Below, one piece after another: positions 1 through 12,945 of a DNA stretch of 64,000 bases. The notes beneath the pieces were generated by a model. It made no database searches, had not been told where the DNA came from, and saw only the letters and a list, made by a program, of their open reading frames with translations. The stretch lies in assembly GCF_963966145.1 (NCBI RefSeq), contig NC_091047.1:19592001-19656000 (forward strand). The letters are read 5' to 3'. Each line of letters begins with the position of its first letter. Position 1 is the first letter of the stretch. The position numbers and the translations under genes are program-made. The DNA comes from Tenebrio molitor (Eukaryota; Arthropoda; Insecta; Coleoptera; Tenebrionidae).

Positions 1-3000
1 AAGCTAGCACTTTAGCGAATACTCTTGGACAAAAAAATCATAAATTAAAACCGACTCAGATTTAATAGTGAAACAATTATTATTATCCAACACATAAACG
101 TCGTGATAAACTGTGGTAATTTCGTGCAAATTATTTCGCAATTCGACACTTGCCGCTTTAGCTGAGAAAATTTACGTGGTGCAGGAGTGAAACAGCAATC
201 AGCAATCATGCAAGTGGTATAACATTAGTGGTGCAAGGAGTAATTTAACAATAAATATGGGTCAGAGTAAACAATGGTAGGTTGGCGCTCATTGTTGGAT
301 CAGCCAGAATCACTGAAACTTTCACTATTATACAGACACTCATAATTTGCATATTTCATTATTATTTCATTTTACGGAGGAACTACGGTGCGAGCTCTAA
401 AACAGATCGTGGAGATTAGCCGAAACTAATTGAAGCATGAATGCTATTCTCGCTTTTCTGGCTAATACGAAAAATTGTTAAATTAACGATAAGGCCAAAT
501 CGTGCACACAGTTGGTTTCCTTATTCGATAAATTAAAACCATTGCGGCTTTATTGGACCATGAAGCATTCACATCCCGCCATTTTTACAGTCTGATTAAT
601 TTTTCATAAGCCACACCGAATTTGAATGCGAATGTCACACAGCGACTGGTAGAAAAAGCATGGAAAAAGAGGACACGATGCCATTTTGCACGTTATTATT
701 TTTTGTTGTAAAACATCTGTTCTAAAATGGCACCTTGGCCATAACTTATCTTCATAAAACATGCATTGGAAGCGTTAAAATTGAGCAATTTTGAACCTTT
801 CGTGATTTCTTTTGCACAACTGCGCTGCATATGCAAAAATTCTTTGATATTTATAGGTAATAAATTTTCTTGTGGAAAAAAATGTTTGGGCTATTTATTG
901 AAATTATAATTCTATGGTGTAATCCGCCTGTGAATAAACAATCGGATGTTGTAGTAAGAAAGAACTGTGACAACGTCCGGTTACAACGACAAAAACCAAC
1001 ACGTGAGAGTAGTTGAACAGTTAACAACTTTGCGGAAATTTCAATGCTTCACATGAAGCCTTTAATGGTTTCGGCGAGGATGAGGTCATGTTACATAACA
1101 GCACATGATGCCCTAGGTTCCCATATAATCGCGATGAAGATCTAATGGAAATTTTAGCCAACAGCAGGTTCGAACGAACGGACGAAACTGCGACAAAGTG
1201 TGCAGTATGGTGATTAGCCTTATCTTGCCGGTCTGTCCCATGCTTCAGGTGTTTTGATTATAGTCTGTGATTTCCATGCGTGACGAATTTTCGCGAAGTT
1301 CACTGAACATTTAAATGCAGTAGGTACGAACAAGAAAATGTTCAAATGTTTCTAATTAACAGACGTAATTGATCGTAAGATTGTTCATTAAATCCGTTTT
1401 GAAAACAGCACGAGTAGAATTGCATAACCTTGATTTTTTTTAATTTAATTACAAAAAACTATTAATGAACTTGGAATTGTTACATTCTTTCTTCACTGTT
1501 ATTACATCGAGTGCCGTTAAATTCTTGTGTACCTATCTGTTTTGTAATTTACATATTGATACCGTTGCGGAAGAATACGACATGACATTTTCATATTTTA
1601 AAGGTTTTTGACTTTTGTGGTGATTTGGACAACAATGACTGCTATTAGTGGGAAAAGTTGAGTAGTACCACTTACCTTAGAAATGAAAAGTAATCTACAA
1701 TAGCAATGGCCTTGGTTTTTGTTAAAAATACGTTTGTGGTTATGAGTGCGTAAAAATTTAATTTAGCTATTCAGTTCTTCTCAGAAGATTCGCTGAACTA
1801 CAAATTTATAATGGAGGTTATCTTGTTAATAGTTATACAAAGAAGACCAACTTCTCTCTTTTGCCACACCAATTAGTTGAAAATACTTAAATGGCGAAAA
1901 CTTCAAATACTTCTTAAAAATTGTGTTCAAGTAGATATTTCTTTGAAAACCATGCGTCAATAATATTTTAGTATTTTAAATGTTTGTATATTACTATTTC
2001 GGCATTCCCCACAGTCATGAATCAATACATTTTCGCAAAAATTATGTCAGCAACTCGTTTCTCTAATATTATTCCGCTTGTTATGCTAATTGGTATGATT
2101 GTATCAATTATACATCTTCGACTTCAAGGGCAATTGATTTTATGGCATCCTCCTGAAAATTAATTTTTTTGTAAGGCATTTAAGAAACAACAAACATGAT
2201 GACTATCTTGATTTTAAAATTCATTTACAAAACACTTAAGAAAGTAATACAGTGAGCACTTAACATTTTACAAAAATGTTCTACTCTTGTAGATTTAAAA
2301 ATATAATTTTTGTTTAAGTCGCAAAATTTTGTTCTCACATTATTCAAATAGCCTAACAGTGTTGCTTAACATAAGTGATTTTTTTGTTTTCTTAGTAGAG
2401 TATTTCTGATTGTAAGAGCTTTTTTTCTGCTTGTTGCTTGACGTTACAACACAGAGAAATAAAGTTACAACACAAATAATCCGAATTAAAATCTGACGGA
2501 AGCTAACCGCATATTAAATCAGCCATCTCTTTAGCTTGCCACGAGCTACACTTCTGAGAAAGCTATTTGAAACACAAATCTCAAGCAGCCTGCACGATTC
2601 TAAAAATATCTCACAGATGCAGCGATTGTTACGTAATATATTAAAACTCGTTTCTAATATACTCGCACTTACAACAATTAGCGTGGATTTTTTACATTTT
2701 CCACTTAATTTAAAAAAATATTGGTACCAAAATTTGAACAAAATAACAATAACTTACAATTAACAAGAGCTCAACGAATGAATTTAATGCTTTACCGACT
2801 CAGCAACTTTGTTAATTACTTAACGATTTGAAAAACTAACAAGTTAACTTAACTAGTTTAAACGTAAAAAATATTAACAGAAATTTGTAGTCTTGTCCTG
2901 GTCGCACTATGCTTTTTTTCCTTGGGATGTAGATCCCAATCTGTTCCGCTTTGTTGTGGAGACTTCGATAGTGGAGTAAACGACGAACTTTGCTCGTTAA

Positions 3001-3819
3001 TTTGACTGGAAATATGAATAAAAACTGCAACACCATTCCGTTTGACAAAAAATACAAATTAATCACAATTCAAGCATCACTACTACTTCCTTAATTGTTA
3101 CAGTAGTAATCGAGCAAGACGAATCAGTTCTATTTCGCAGAACTGGCGAAGTTTCTTGTGATTGCGAAATAAAAAATCGTTAGTTATTTATCTGTTTTAT
3201 GGTGAATCTGGAAGTTATGTGATTAGATGCAATTCCATTAAAATAATGACGGTACTGAAAGGGTACGTACTACGAGTACTGATGGTTAGTTGTGTATCTG
3301 CACGAAGTATAATGACCTTCCGGGCACTCCGGAGACTACGGATGAGCTGATCTATCCGAGCCAGTGAAACTGGTTGCAATGCGGATAAATAATAACACTC
3401 CAATAAGCCTCAAGGTGTATGCTATTAACCTGCATCTCATCTTCTTTCGTAATGGTAATAAATAATGGCACGACCAGACATGTGTTGGTGGTCTTCAACC
3501 TTTCAGATTTTTCAATAGCAAGTCCCAAATCCGCGTTTGAGCTAGAGAATCGTGCAATCGCTTGACCTTTCGTTGCTCCACTTACTCCTTAATTTATTGT
3601 TCTGGTGCGAGAGCAATTAATACAAGTCCAAATGGCATCAATGCATTACAACGTCTTCAGCGAAAGCTAACCAGTGTATGAAAATTAATCCCGAAATGAT
3701 AATAGAGTCACCGAAACAGTTACGTTTCTTTATACAAAACCGTTCGACAAGAAAGGTGAACCGCTTGTACATCCTGCTCGCGTCCACGTGACCATTTATC
3801 ATTCGATTTCTCTTTGCAG
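1..3819. other. Upstream region of the VWC/FN3 receptor gene, no exon identified
   Basis: AT-rich DNA with no long reading frame and no recognisable protein. It should hold the promoter, 5' UTR or large first intron(s) of the receptor whose first clear exon begins at 3820. That exon is entered in phase 1, so at least one coding exon lies upstream. I could not locate it with confidence: the frames around 3246-3350 could encode a short hydrophobic leader but lack a good donor site. Confidence 0.5.
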
Positions 3820-6800
3820 AAACACCCCAAGAGGTGACAACGCACACGCCGAAACCGGCGCTCAAGTCCATGAACATGCTGGCGGAGGACCAGATGGGCG
3901 AGGAGCCCAAAGGACGAGCTCTCAATTTCACCATGGACGAGCCCGGGGCAGGAAACGTACTCTCCGGTAACAGTACCGCTCGCGACGAACTCGGCGACCT
4001 CAGCGACGTCACCATCAACGAAGACGAAGACGTCGACGAGCACGAGATGCAAGCAGAGAGAATATTGACGTCGAAAGCAACGGGACACAATGTCACGAAT
4101 AGTACGGTGCAAGGTATTGGAAAAGTTATATTGCTCGGTTTGATGCCGTGACCTCGTTTTGATCTTACCAAGTTCTTGCTGGTTTCAGGGGTTTGCGAAA
4201 AAGGCGGTTTGACCTACGACAACGGGGAAAAATTGGAAATTGGATGCGATTCGGTGTGCACCTGTCGGAAGGGTAAAATGGAGTGCGAGGACAGGTGCAC
4301 AGCGCCGTTATTTAGAAAGGGAAAGAAAATTGACGATCCGTTGTGTATCGCCAAAGAAGCGGAAGACTCGTGTTGCTCGGTGCTGATTTGTTCGGCAGAT
4401 ACAGGTTAGTGCAATTCTATTAAAGTATGTCAAGTTGGCAATGTGGTTTGTAGTTTCTGAGAAATTTGGTAGGTCCGGTAGGAGAGCATTGTGTTGAAAT
4501 TTAGAGAACGTCACGAAACACAGAGGAAAATGGAATAGTTTTTAAATAAAAATGGCTTTATTGTAGTAGTACTTGTAGGTAGCAGTACTTTAGAAAATAG
4601 ATTAGAAAACAGTAAACCATTAGATATCACATAGTACAGCTTAGTAGCTTTCAAATTGCGTTGATTTAACACAAGAAACTTAATTACAAAAAACAAGAAA
4701 GAAAAGATTGCAAGAAACTCCGAAGACAAAAAAGTTTCCATGCTGATTTGTCGTATTCTTCAACATTTTTCTCGTTTTATTCTATCATTCCTAATTTCAC
4801 ATAATTTTGCAATTTTTTTATCCATTCTCACACTTTATCTTCTCTTTCTTCTCCCGAAGTTTCTAAATTTTCTTAGGTGTTAATAATTTCTGTCTTCTGC
4901 CATTTCTGTTGGGGTTTCCTTACTATCTACAGTAATCTACAAAGGATTCTCGACTCGTTTGATCTTTGGTTACCATAACAACTTAATGTTCTCATCACGG
5001 TTTATAAAAGTGATGAAAACGACTTTAAAGAAAAGCGGGGAAAAAGCTGAATTTCCACTTACGCGAAGTGGCAAGCAATCTAATATTCTGTGATCAAGAC
5101 AATTTTTTAACGGAGTCACTGTTTTTGATTGAACTGTACCGATAATTGCCAAATAAAATGAAAAACCAAAAGAAAAGAATCACCAAAATGGTAATTTTAA
5201 GTAATGAAATAAATTATGAATGTACAGTTGGTTGCAAAAAAACGGGAACTGTCACAATAAAATTGACACATTTTTACAATTTTCTCATGGTGTGAAACCT
5301 TCTTACGGGTTAGAAACATATGGTCAAAATTCAATACTTTTTAAAAATCATTTGATAGGAATTGTCAAGTAGACAATTAATTACTGACAAATGGCCAAAA
5401 CCAAGTTTACATTAGGAAAATTTTCATTTCCCCATTTTTTGTAACCAACTGTATGAATTAAAAAAAATTATAAGTATTACATTTATTTTATAAAATTGTA
5501 GCAATGTAATGTACCTAACTGTAAAGTAAGGTTAGGAAGTTCTTGTTGACGTTTCATATAAGTAAACATGTGCGGAGACGAAATATTTAATAAGAAGTCA
5601 AAAATAAGTTGTAAAGGATGCAGTTTCTTCGTATATGTTTAAATCTATTAAACGGTGAAGATATGCGGTTTCATTCTCGAGGCTTACTCGATTATTGTAC
5701 TTGATCACGCAATATATTATTGTGTGGTGTTAAAATTTATATTTCTACTTCGATAAATGACGCAACCGAGAAGATAAAATGGTTTAAGAATCCAATGGCT
5801 TCAAATCACATAAGGAGGTTTGGTAATTTTTTTCAACCTCAGACTGGTTCAATGGGTACTTATCTCAAAGTTTACTGTCATTGCTTTCGTATTTCTTCCT
5901 TGACTTCTAAGTGTTGTGCAGTCTTGATCATTATTATTTATCACACACTTTTTGATTCAATGAAGTTATTTTATCAATAATAATTAGAAACTTCTGTCAA
6001 AATGATCTTTTATTTCCACGTCATGCCAACTTGACGATTGGTCGATCTAGTTTACTTTTTAATATCTAAAAACTTACCACAGAGACAGAACCTCTGGAAA
6101 TATGCACGTTTGACAACCACACGTACCACAGAGGAGAAACTTTCAACAAGGGATGCACAGAAGTTTGTACTTGCGAAATCGCGGGTAAAACATCGTGCAA
6201 AGCGCGATGTCCACCAGTTAACAAAACCAGTGAAAAATGTGTGGAAGTGCAAGACCCAAACGACTCATGCTGCAAGAAAATTCTTTGCGATGTAACACTC
6301 GATGACCACGAACCAGAGAAAGACTACGTTATGCAGAAACACAAACTGGTGGACGCTAAATTTCTGAACGACACCACTGTTGAACTAAAGTTTGATCCAA
6401 AATTGAACGACAAAGAAAATTCTGTCTATATCGAAGGAAGTGCTGACCAAGACAATTGGAAGACTTACAAAATTCGATCACAAAAATATGTAGACGTGAT
6501 GGATGGTACAAAATACCTAAAAATGGAAAACGGCGAAGAAACCGTTAGAATAGAAGGTTCAGGAGCAGACAGTGAAAAAGAAGAGCACGGTGGTTGCACT
6601 TACAACGGAACGTCTTTCAAATTAAACGAAGAGTACAACGATAACTGCACATCTCTTTGTGTTTGCAAAGAGTCGGGAATGAAATGTTTAAAACTAGAAT
6701 GTCCGACTTATTTCGGAGTGGATGTCCTCGATCCAAATTGCATTGAATGGGAAACAGTACCTCCAAATTTCAAACCATCGCCTCCAAATTGTTGCCCAGA

Positions 6801-9800
6801 AGAGTTGAAATGCAAGAGTAACGGATCGTGCATGTATGACGGCCACACCTATCAAAATTGGCAACAGTTGCCCATCAACATAACAGGGTGTGATAAGAGA
6901 TGTTACTGCGAGATGGGTAACGTGGAGTGTCAAAATACTTGTCCACCAGTTACCGCACTACCTCCGCCTACGCTGCCGTGCTCTGCGAACCAAGCAATCG
7001 TTGATCACCTTCCGGACGACGACTGTTGCATGTACTGGGTTTGCAACCCTGACGCAGGTGAGTCGTAGAGTATTGCAAGCCTCAAGTTAGTGATGTATGA
7101 GCGCGGCTAGTCTGTTAATTGCGGTACTTTGTGGGGTTCCTACTCAACTAACAAACTGTACATATGGACAGGACTGACTAATCGCTATCCACTCTGTATA
7201 TATTTTGACACGGCTGTGGTAGTAGTTTTGGGTCGACGTTTTGGAGTGGACCTTGACTCAAACTTTATTTCAGAGACCGGACGTAATGAAACAAAGATAG
7301 ACGTACAAACGAGTTCAAAAAATTCGACGGAGGCACCATTTGCATTGTTCCCGACAAAAGCACCGTCCAAAAATTTGGGACCGTTGTTAATTTATACTAA
7401 CCACGAGAATGGTTCTGAGACCACTCAGAGTCCGTTAGAGTCTTATACACAATCTAATTTACCATCAAACGAAAATCCATTTTATCACAAAAGTAACAAA
7501 GACGAAAACAAGGAACCTTTCCTGGGTCCTTTCAATCCCACTTACAAAAAGCCCTCCGACTCCAAAAACCAGAAGGGTCAAAAGCCTAAACCCGTCAAAG
7601 AGGGTGGACTCTTCGTCACACCTCCACCCGGCGAGAATTACATCCCCAACCATCAAGTCAAAAAAACCCAAATGCACGGAAACCAAGACGAACTGTTGCA
7701 GTTCATCCACCAACACCCCGAAATCAATAACTACCCCTCCGGTTCCGTAGTAGAGGTTCACAGCGTTCCGGTAAAACCGTCCAACCCATTTGTCAATCCT
7801 GGCGCTCCCAACGGACGCCCCCAGAACTTCATACCTTACGTCCTGCCGCCCAACGGTCACGGTAACGAGTTGCCCGGTGGCATCACCGTCGAGCAAATCT
7901 TGCAAGAAGTGCACAAAAACGCCAATCCGCACGGGCACCTCTATTCTTTTCCACCCACTCAGTTTAATAACGGACCAGTACTTCTAGCCCCACAAAGTCC
8001 AGTTTTACCGAATAGACATAATTCGACGTACCAAGGTTTGTGGAGGGACCGAATCGAAGGGTCTTTTTTAATTTAGGGTTGTTTATTTAGGTCAAATGTT
8101 TCCTGGAAACTATCCAAATATTCCAGGGTTGCAACAGCAGGATGACGTCACTGTGACCACGCTGGACGCGGTGGACCCCCATACGGTACGGTTAGCGTTT
8201 GTGGTTCCACCGGTTATTGTTGGGTTGCATGGACGAGTGGAGGTTCGATACACTCATCACGAGTAAGTTTTCACTTCGTATTTTTAGAAGTAAGGTTAGG
8301 TTAAGTCCCGTGGTATACATTGTCCAATGAAATTAATATTTTCTTTGGAGTAATTCTAACCCCCAATTTCATAATCAGCCTAAAGTTCCTACTTTAACAT
8401 TAAAGTTTACCATTTACCATAGAAACATATTGTTGCAACAATTAATTAAAATTACGTTAAGATAAAGTCGACTTTAAGTTTATTATGAAACTGGCCCTAA
8501 GACTATAAAAAACGATGCGACTAATTAATTTGATTATGTAGCAATCTTGACATAAACTCGTGGCAACTGCAAGTCTTCGCCCCACCAAACGACCTAATCG
8601 CCACCCCCCAACTCGAATTCGATCTGCTGGACCTCAGACCCGACACCGAATACAAAATCAAAATAACCATCACTCTGCGAGACCTACACAACACTCCCAG
8701 CAGCCGCGTCTACAAGATCAGAACTCCCAAAGACCTCAACGCCACCACGTTACCACCTATGATCCCCATCGAGCCCGAACTGGCCATCACCGACATCAAC
8801 GCCACTTGGGTGACGGTGGTTTGGAGAAAGTTCACAGAATACGAACTGCAGTTCATTGACGGTGTACAGCTCAGATTCAAAGAGATCGATGGAAAAGTCT
8901 ACGACGCCACACCACTGATTCACAGATCAGTCACCAGCTACACTCTTGAGAGCCTCAAACCCAACACCAAATACGAAGTGGGAATTTTCTTCATTCCCTT
9001 CACGGGACAGCTGACCGAACTCCACGCGGAACACATGCTCCACTTCACAACCGCCAACGAAATTGACACTTACGGCTTCAACGTCACGTTGGAGATTTCC
9101 CACATCAAATCGACCAGTGTTGAAATAGCGTGGTCGGGAGTTCCCTACCCAGAAGACAAATACGTCAACATATACAGAGCGATTTATCAGAGCGACTCCG
9201 GCAAGGAGGACCACAGCACTTTCAAGATTGCAAAGCGGGATTCCCCCACCAAAACGGTCATCATGGATCTCAAACCTGGGACTAGGTACAGGTTGTGGTT
9301 GGAGGTATATCTCACCAATGGCAAAATCAAAACCAGCAATGTCCAAGATTTTATAACAAAACCTAGAGTGGCACCTGCGTTGGGAGCGTCGACCCAACAG
9401 GACAAACTCTCCGCTGCTGAGCATAGGGAAAAGGGAGATTACTACGGACCCCTAGTCATTGTAGCAATTTTAGCTGCTATAGCTATATTAAGTACGTTGA
9501 TATTGTTGTTAATATTAGTCAGGAGACACAACCAAAATAAAGCTGCCATCACGCCGCCGCCGCCAAGAGTGAGTCAATCGGCGTACGATAATCCGACCTA
9601 CAAAGTGGAAATTCAGCAAGAGACGATGGGTGAGTGTTCGAAATGATTCTCCGGAAATGCCTTTGTTTGTCGTGTTGGCGAAGGAAAAATGTGGCCTCTT
9701 TGCGTTGGTTCCTAGAATTGGGTTACCTGCTTTGACCCTGAAACACGTAATATGAATAAGTTTATAACTAGTGTTCAGATGTCATCATTCACTCATGTCT

Positions 9801-10139
9801 CCACAAGTGAATCATTCGTTTATGATATCAAGCAACTAGCTTTGGCTTTGTAATAATTGCAGCTTGCTGTGATGAAAACGAACCGGTTAGTGGAGTACCC
9901 ACTGCTGTGTTGACATCATTAAATCTTTCTGTGTAAGAGGAGAAAATAGAAATATCATTTCGCGTTAACATATTAAGAGACATTATTTATAAACGACAAA
10001 GAAAATGTCTTATTTGTGTAGGAGATATAAATTAATTATTAGCTGAAAAACTGCCGAAAGTTACAAGTTACATTTTTCCTTCGAACGACATCATTTAAAA
10101 AAATAAATAATTAATTTGATTCTTGTTGCAGGATTATGA
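3820..10139 (+). CDS. Single-pass membrane receptor with four VWC and three FN3 domains (5' end missing)
   Basis: Exons: 3820-4113, 4189-4404, 6083-7057, 7274-8035, 8091-8262, 8542-9629, 10132-10139. All junctions are GT-AG and phase-consistent, giving about 1170 residues. Order: an acidic Ser/Thr-rich segment; a cysteine-rich von Willebrand C domain (4189-4404); three more VWC domains in 6083-7057, each with CxC and CC cysteine pairs; a Pro/Asn-rich linker (7274-8035); three fibronectin III domains (8091-9355); a membrane segment at about 9445-9522 followed by basic RRH; and a short tail with AYDNPTY (9581-9601), an NPxY-type PTB or endocytosis signal. The protein ends ETMGL. VWC domains often bind BMP-type ligands or matrix, so an extracellular ligand-binding or adhesive role is inferred. 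Similar insect proteins are, I believe, filed as putative epidermal cell surface receptors. The first exon with the signal peptide was not found. The architecture is clear; the function is not. Confidence 0.85.
4405..6082 (+). other. Intron of the VWC/FN3 receptor
   Basis: This 1.7 kb AT-rich intron lies between the first and second VWC-coding exons. It contains one inverted-repeat element at 5223-5453. No coding signal was seen in the rest. Confidence 0.8.
5223..5453. mobile_element. 231-bp MITE, Tc1/mariner-like ends
   Basis: The left end TACAGTTGGTTGCAAAAAA is matched in inverted orientation by the right end (complement TACAGTTGGTTACAAAAAA). The element is bounded by TA on both sides. There is no transposase inside, so it is a non-autonomous relic. 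The class is inferred from the TA target and the CAGTTGGT-type ends. Confidence 0.75.
8263..8541 (+). other. Intron interrupting the first FN3 domain
   Basis: The donor is GTAAGT after 8262 and the acceptor TAG is before 8542, phase 2. Nothing else was recognised inside. Confidence 0.85.
9863..9932 (+). other. Possible cassette exon near the receptor C-terminus
   Basis: Inside the last intron (9630-10131) a 70-base segment has an acceptor (TTGCAG, ending 9862) and a strong donor (GTAAGAGG at 9933). Entered in phase 1 it reads ACCDENEPVSGVPTAVLTSL and on. It would then shift the final exon at 10132 into a frame reading IMKISGTLRLL before a stop. Without it the protein ends ETMGL. The signal is splice-site context only, so this is speculative. 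Confidence 0.3.
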
Positions 10140-10510
10140 AAATATCAGGAACACTTCGACTGCTGTAAATATTATGTAATAATTTGTTCTATCATAGGAT
10201 CCTCACGATTACTGTGTATTTAATTTTAAATGTTAATTTAATTTGTAATATAATAACTATGAGTAACATGTGATTACCTATTATTGAATCCTTGTCCAAT
10301 CCTAACTGGACTATGTATACATATTTCCATTTATGAAAAAATACATAATCGCATTTTGTACATATATTTGGACCGACCTCGCAAGCTCGTCGTGCCCTCA
10401 ACACAAAATGCTTTTTATAAGACTCGTATCATAATAGGTATCTACAAGTATACACGGTTAATCACATAAGAGTTATGTACTTCTGAATTCTTTTTAAATG
10501 TGACCCAAAA

Positions 10511-10690
10511 TACAGTCACGGACAGAAAAAAGTAGGATACTGTTTTTTCGCTAATGTAAGTCGGTTTACTCTTTTCATGGTTACTATTAAAATATTTATT
10601 TATTTATCATAGTAAGTCCGGTTTACTCAACTCAATTTTAGCTAAATTTCTTAATAAGAATTGTCCTGCTTTTTTCTGTCGGCGACTGTA
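10511..10690. mobile_element. 180-bp MITE with TACAGTC...GACAGAAAAAAG ends
   Basis: The left terminus TACAGTCACGGACAGAAAAA and the complement of the right terminus TACAGTCGCCGACAGAAAAA match over about 28 bases with few differences. The TA at each end suggests a Tc1/mariner-type target. No coding capacity. Confidence 0.8.
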
Positions 10691-10825
10691 TAAATATCGT
10701 CAATAACTTGCTTCGTCTTTTACTTTAAAAAATTAAGCGTGTAATCTACGATTGCTTTGCTTGACAGAATTCGTTGACTTTCATGAAGGGTGCGAGGTTA
10801 ATTATTATCCCTGAAACGTTTAGGA

Positions 10826-11066
10826 TAGAGTTAAGCCGGCCTGAGATATGTCATTTGGTGGGGGAAATCTGCGCGGACAAATCACTTAAATTACTCAAAA
10901 AACAGCTAGCTAAATGGAAACTTTTACTCGTTCACCGGTCACTGAAAAAATCAGCTGATTTTTAATCTGTTGAACACCCCTATTTTACGAAAGATGGATT
11001 CGTCCGACTGTTTTCCCTCTTCGCGCACCCCCACCAAATGACATATCTCAGGCCGGCTTAACTCTA
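10826..11066. mobile_element. 241-bp MITE with perfect 39-bp terminal inverted repeats
   Basis: The left arm begins TAGAGTTAAGCCGGCCTGAG and continues through TCATTTGGTGGGGG. The right arm is its exact reverse complement over about 39 bases, ending CTTAACTCTA. The perfect arms suggest a fairly young insertion. There is no coding capacity, and the family is not recognised. Confidence 0.85.
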
Positions 11067-11432
11067 CTAGAAAAAAAAATGAGACAGAACAATTCTTCAT
11101 AGCTACTAATCCTGAAAATGAAATAGTTGCAATTCAGGCAGTGGAGGAAGAACCTGCATCTAGGTCAAATCAGTAGCTAGACAACTGAGTACTTAATACT
11201 TATAAGTCAGCCGTCGGTAGGGTGAATTCTTCGCGCTAATAAGTTTCACCCCTACCACATCTCTTTAGTGTAAGAACTGAAGCCCACAGAGTTTCCGAAA
11301 CGGGTCCAATTTAGCCAGTTCATTGTAACTGAAGATCAATTAGGACGGAAAATTTTACAAAAAGACCTTGTGTAGCGATGAAGCTAAATTTAGTAGTAAC
11401 GGAGAAGTAAATCGTCATAATGCTCATCATTA

Positions 11433-11480
11433 CTATAGCCATTGTCTAAGTAGAACTTCTACTTAGACAATGCTATAGCC
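11433..11480. repeat. Perfect 33-base palindrome flanked by 8-base direct repeats
   Basis: CATTGTCTAAGTAGAA and its reverse complement, separated by one base, occupy 11440-11472. CTATAGCC occurs at 11433-11440 and again at 11473-11480, like a target-site duplication around a tiny foldback. Confidence 0.7.
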
Positions 11481-12596
11481 AAGAAAACCTGAGATGGATT
11501 AAGGAGACACACTTTCAAAATAAAAGAACGGAAGGTCTATTTAATAATCTATTGAAAAATATACATCAAGTTACAATTGGGATTCTTAACCACGACTGTT
11601 GGTATCTTCCTGTGGTAGAATACCACCCGTGAGTAGGGGTGACAAGCCTACTGATTGTTGCTTAATGACAATAATAACTATAACGCACATCGTACTAGAA
11701 GATAACTCTGCCCACCTTACTATTTATCTAGTGGACGGAGAGTAATGATTGTTTCAAATCAATCCAAAATATTAAATGTTACAAAGCTTCCAACCATTTC
11801 TAAAGCTCTATTATGATAACCCTCTTATCTTTCAAGCTCTTTTATGATTTGGCAATTTTTAGAAATCGCCATACCTACCTGTCAACAGAATGAAGATTAA
11901 ATGAACACGTATACTCAATTTCATATAAATGTGCATCTAAGCAAGCCATGAAAATCTGATTTTCTGTTGGTAGTAAAGCTAAAGCTAGTGACTTTGACTT
12001 TCAAAGTTGCTTGCTCTGCGCGAACCCGATTTGACTAATTTTTCAGTTTTTGTCCATTTTAACATTGCTGATTTCAAAAGCAATGTTACGTCTCTTTACT
12101 GATTAAATTAAAGTAATTCTTATTTGTTTTTGTCTTTGTATTTTTACCAAGTAAAGATTTATTGGACATGACCTTCATAAATGTGACTTTTGTAATGTAA
12201 CTAAATTAAAGGTGCTTTTACAAATGCACAGCTCACTTGATGAACATTTATATGAAATCAATTATAACACGTTATGTGGGTGTTCTGCCCTTTTGAAATA
12301 CATATTGGGGGTGCGTTTAATGTTGTAACAATACCTGTTTATTGTTTTCAACTCTCATAAATTCTCATTTTTCTCCTTTGTAAACTGCCTCTTAACTGCC
12401 CTAAAGCAAAATGAGCAGATAACGAACCGTTGCCTTAGACAACACATTCAACGTTACATTTCTTACAGGTGTTGAAAAATTTGTCAAAATTGTCAAAAGA
12501 CTGAAAAGCAAATGCGAAACCATTTTTAAAAGATTTGGAAGCTTCAGGGACATCGTTTCAAACAATAATAGTAGGTAGTTTATTTGACGAGTTTAT

Positions 12597-12648
12597 GTGT
12601 AAATTGGGCCTTTTTTGGCACGAGTGGCAAAAAAGGCCCAATTTACAC
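12597..12648. repeat. Hairpin repeat, 21-bp arms
   Basis: GTGTAAATTGGGCCTTTTTT followed by a short loop and the inverse AAAAAAGGCCCAATTTACAC. It is related in sequence (GTAAATTGGGC, flanking ACTCGTT) to the larger hairpin at 12830-12945, so both are probably copies of one foldback family. Confidence 0.7.
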
Positions 12649-12829
12649 ACGAACGAGTTGAATACGTTTTTTTGTTCGACGAGCCTCTTAAAGGCTCCAA
12701 ATCGCTTAAAACCTTTAAAATTAGCTTGACGTTTCGTTTTGACAAGTTGTGACATTTATCAAAATCCGTTCACATAGGAGAAAATTCTCAAATTCTGACA
12801 GTGTCGAACAAAATTTTTTTGTATGCAAC

Positions 12830-12945
12830 TCGTTTTTGGGTAAATTGGGCTTTTCTAATTGCCCTCGAGGCCTTAAAACCCTCGCTACGTTCATGTTTTA
12901 ATCTTGTCCCTCGGGCAATTAGAAAAGTCCAATGTACACAGAAAC
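12830..12945. repeat. Foldback repeat related to 12597-12648
   Basis: Inverted arms around GGGCTTTTCTAATTGCCC and its partner GGGCAATTAGAAAAGTCC, with a central loop containing CCCTCG repeats. It is a non-coding foldback element. Confidence 0.65.

Noticed and set aside
3162..3350. Possible signal-peptide exon (MTVLKGYVLRVLMVSCVSA) for the VWC/FN3 receptor
   Set aside because: The only donor giving the needed phase 1 is GTATAA, which is weak, and the hydrophobic core contains an arginine. It is not strong enough to call the start.
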